64,000 nt of DNA from Enterovibrio coralii. Lineage in GTDB: Bacteria > Pseudomonadota > Gammaproteobacteria > Enterobacterales > Vibrionaceae. Below, piece by piece: positions 62,042 to 64,000 of the stretch (within the stretch, counting starts at the first letter, position 1; each line of letters opens with the position of its first letter). Made by a program: the position numbers and the translations under genes. Location: assembly GCF_001559595.1 (NCBI RefSeq), contig NZ_LNTY01000055.1, forward strand, positions 124,001 through 188,000, written 5' to 3'. Below the pieces are notes generated by a model. The model saw only the letters and a list, made by a program, of their open reading frames with translations, was not told the DNA's origin and did no database searches.

Positions 62042-62283
62042 GTGCATATTCAAAACGCGAATAAACGCGCATACACAGAGCAAGAAACTTCCGCCTATAT
62101 CGCATGAGCCGTTCCTTTCTTCGTCAATCACGCATGGAAGGGCATCGCCTAAACCGAACTGAAGCACCACCATTTATCAAAATCGGTCGTGCTGTTCGTT
62201 ATCTAAAAGAAGACCTCGACCAATGGCTTGATAGCCATCAAAAGCTAACTCACCTCGTCTGTGATGGAGGTGAGCATGCCTAA
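62042..62283 (+). CDS. AlpA/excisionase-like HTH regulator, frame broken
   Basis: An 80-residue HTH_17 (MerR/AlpA/Xis-like) DNA-binding protein: AYTEQETSAYI, then MSRSFLRQSRMEGHRLNRTEAPPFIKIGRAVRYLKEDLDQWLDSH. The pieces are in different frames as read. One extra base near 62103 (GCATGAGC) joins them. Start GTG 62042 follows GAGGAACACTACA. It overlaps the next gene by eight bases. In satellites and prophages such proteins control excision or transcription. Confidence 0.78.
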
Positions 62284-62557
62284 CCCTACTAAGCCAAAGC
62301 TAAATAAACACCTTCGGGACATCATCCTAGCCCTTCAGGAAGGGCATTGGTTCGAGCTATGTAACTCTCCAAAACCGTCAATTCATGGTCGTTACGCCAG
62401 CTCTGAGGGATTTGGTATTAGAGTGATGCACCGAACAATTATCAAGCTGCAACGTGAAGGGATTTTGACTAGCAGAAAGGTTTTTTATTACGGCATTTCA
62501 TGGCTTCGCTATGAACTCACCGAAGCAGGGAGGGCGTTAGATGTTAGCCATTCCTGA
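62276..62557 (+). CDS. hypothetical winged-helix-like element protein
   Basis: 93 residues from ATG 62276 behind GGAGGTGAG. I do not recognise the family. The order of helices and the segment GFGIRVMHRTIIKLQREGILTSRKVFYYG, ending in RYELTEAGRAL, resemble a winged helix of the MarR/DUF type (recognition helix then wing then TEAGR). It sits between the AlpA-like gene and rep with overlaps on both sides, so it is part of the same operon. Confidence 0.65.
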   Translation: MPNPTKPKLNKHLRDIILALQEGHWFELCNSPKPSIHGRYASSEGFGIRVMHRTIIKLQREGILTSRKVFYYGISWLRYELTEAGRALDVSHS

Positions 62558-64000
62558 AAGCGAACTGGCGAAAATTGATTGGGATGACAGGGCGTTCGTA
62601 AAAGAGCGCCTTTCCTTATTGCCCGCCAAAGCACAGAAGATTCTATTCGCTCGTTACAAGGCAATCTCAAACAAGCAGGTTAAAAACACAGACCTACGTG
62701 AATTAGTTGATAGCCTAAAGGCAAAGCTTACCGTTTCCCCTGAAATGCTTAGTCTCAGCATGTCAGAAGATGAGCTTCGTGAAGAAGCCGAAAATCTGGT
62801 TGATGCTGCGTTGTCGATTCGTCGAGCCTTGATGGGCAACGAGGAAGAAACGCTTTCATCACTGACCGCACTTTGCCTCAGCTATGGAATCACGCCACCA
62901 GAAGAGAAGAAATACACGCTTGAAGGACGTTTACGGCGCTGTCGGATAAGTCTTGGTGGCTGCGTAAACTTCGCAAGGCATTGTGAGCAAACATAGAAAC
63001 CACTATGCGCCACTTTGGGGAAGTGAATCGCTGTAAAGCTATCTATTGTTCGGACGAGACACTTACCGCCAGGGCTGCACAGAAATTCCATCAAACGGAA
63101 TATCTTTCAAAGACTGTCATGACCAACCAACACGGCCAAAGCTTTAGCCTGTTGGAGCTTTCACAAAAGGGCGTATCAGACCCGAAAATCCGCAAAACCG
63201 AGTTGATGGTTCGTGCGCGTGGTTTCGAAGACCTCGCCAACGAGCTAGGCCATGTTGCTACCTTCCTCACCATCACTTGCCCATCAAAGTATCACCGCAG
63301 CTATGCGAAGACGGGAGACGATAACCCTAAATGGCAAGGCTACACGCCAGCAGAAGCCCAAACCTATCTGAACGAGAATTGGAAACTGGTTCGCGCCAAG
63401 TTGCAGCGTGAAGATGTACGCTTCTATGGTTTTCGCGTCGTAGAGCCACAACATGACGGCACACCGCATTGGCACTTACTGCTGTTTGTTGAACCTCGCC
63501 ACTATGACACCTTGATAAACATCATGCGTGATTACGCAATGCGTCAAGATGGCGACGAGAACAGCGCAGATCAACACCGTTTCACCGAAGTGAGGATTGA
63601 CCCTAATAAATGTTAAGCAACGGGTTATATCGCTAAATACATCTCTAAAAACATTGATGGTGAGAACCTTGAAGCGGGTGTTTACGGTGAAGACCCAAAA
63701 TGCGCAGCAGCAAGGGTGGATGCGTGGGCGGCCTGTTGGAGCATTCGCCAGTTCCAGCAACTTGGCGGCTGTTCGGTGACTGTTTGGCGAGAATTACGCC
63801 GTTTAAAGGCCATCATGGGCGAAAGCAAGTTGGTAGCAGAAATCCATGAGGCAGCGGATAAAGGTTGTTGGAAGACCTTCACAGACCTAATGGGGGGTGT
63901 GTTCTGTAAGCGCACTGAACAGGCTATCGCGCCGCATTATGAGTTAGCCGTTGATACGGCAACAGGCGTTGTGAAAACTTCGATGTATAGCGAAGAGGAG
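62541..64000 (+). pseudogene. P2 gpA-type HUH replication endonuclease, interrupted and 3' incomplete
   Basis: A rolling-circle replication initiator related to phage P2 protein A (Phage_GPA). From ATG 62541 the N-terminal helical part reads to about 62950. One lost base there shifts the frame to WWLRKLRKAL. In that frame a TGA lies at 62984-62986. The HUH motif PHWHLLLF follows (about 63467-63490), then a TAA at 63614-63616. Directly after it come the paired tyrosines in [14 protein letters not shown] and [20 protein letters not shown]. The frame is still open at 64000. Two in-frame stops, not just a slip, separate the HUH and Tyr motifs, so the gene may be inactive. Base-calling errors remain possible. 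Confidence 0.8.

Noticed and set aside
62984-62986. Selenocysteine at the TGA in rep
   Set aside because: P2 gpA-type proteins are not selenoproteins, and no SECIS-like hairpin is evident right after the codon.

Overview
The window is a chromosomal segment of a Vibrionaceae gammaproteobacterium. Gene content and order point to the Grimontia/Enterovibrio/Photobacterium side of the family, but that placement is inference. The leu operon, leuO, an acyl-CoA ligase and ilvIH follow the Vibrio order, and a VC2487-type glycosyltransferase, the mdh/ispB/rplU-rpmA-obgE block and the lptD-surA-pdxA-rsmA-apaG-apaH operon are all typical of the group.

Layout. 1-6.9 kb: end of mdh, a lipoprotein gene, ispB, then rplU-rpmA, obgE, the yjjP/yjjB exporter pair and folA. 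6.9-13.6 kb: outer-membrane biogenesis and housekeeping operon lptD-surA-pdxA-rsmA-apaG-apaH on the minus strand. 13.8-21.2 kb: djlA, a 2-hydroxyacid dehydrogenase, rluA, rapA, PIN-PhoH ATPase. 21.3-23.9 kb: two GGDEF proteins. 24.0-27.4 kb: thiamine importer thiBPQ behind a TPP riboswitch. 27.5-29.1 kb: DUF547 and DUF4344-type exported proteins. 29.2-34.1 kb: leuABCD with a clear leucine attenuator and a 19-codon leader peptide. 34.4-39.5 kb: TetR-regulated RND efflux operon. 39.6-47.4 kb: PAP2 phosphatase, glycosyltransferase, leuO, acyl-CoA ligase, ilvIH. 47.5-52.2 kb: pykF and two more GGDEF genes. 52.2-56.9 kb: accessory genes, including a colicin E3-type rRNase toxin and a probable immunity gene. 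57.1-64.0 kb: left end of an integrative element that begins in a tRNA 3' fragment. It carries a tyrosine integrase, an AT-rich two-gene module (AAA ATPase plus PD-(D/E)XK-like nuclease) that looks like anti-phage cargo, a repeat-rich control region, an AlpA-like regulator and a P2 gpA-type HUH replication gene that is broken and runs off the window.

Many reading frames are broken by the loss of one base, often in a short run of the same base. These include core genes: rapA (four times), surA, leuB, thiP and the acyl-CoA ligase. All the shifts I could resolve are losses and none are gains. The simplest reading is deletion-biased sequencing error, so I annotate most of these as full-length genes with a broken frame. 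The rep gene differs because it also has two in-frame stops.
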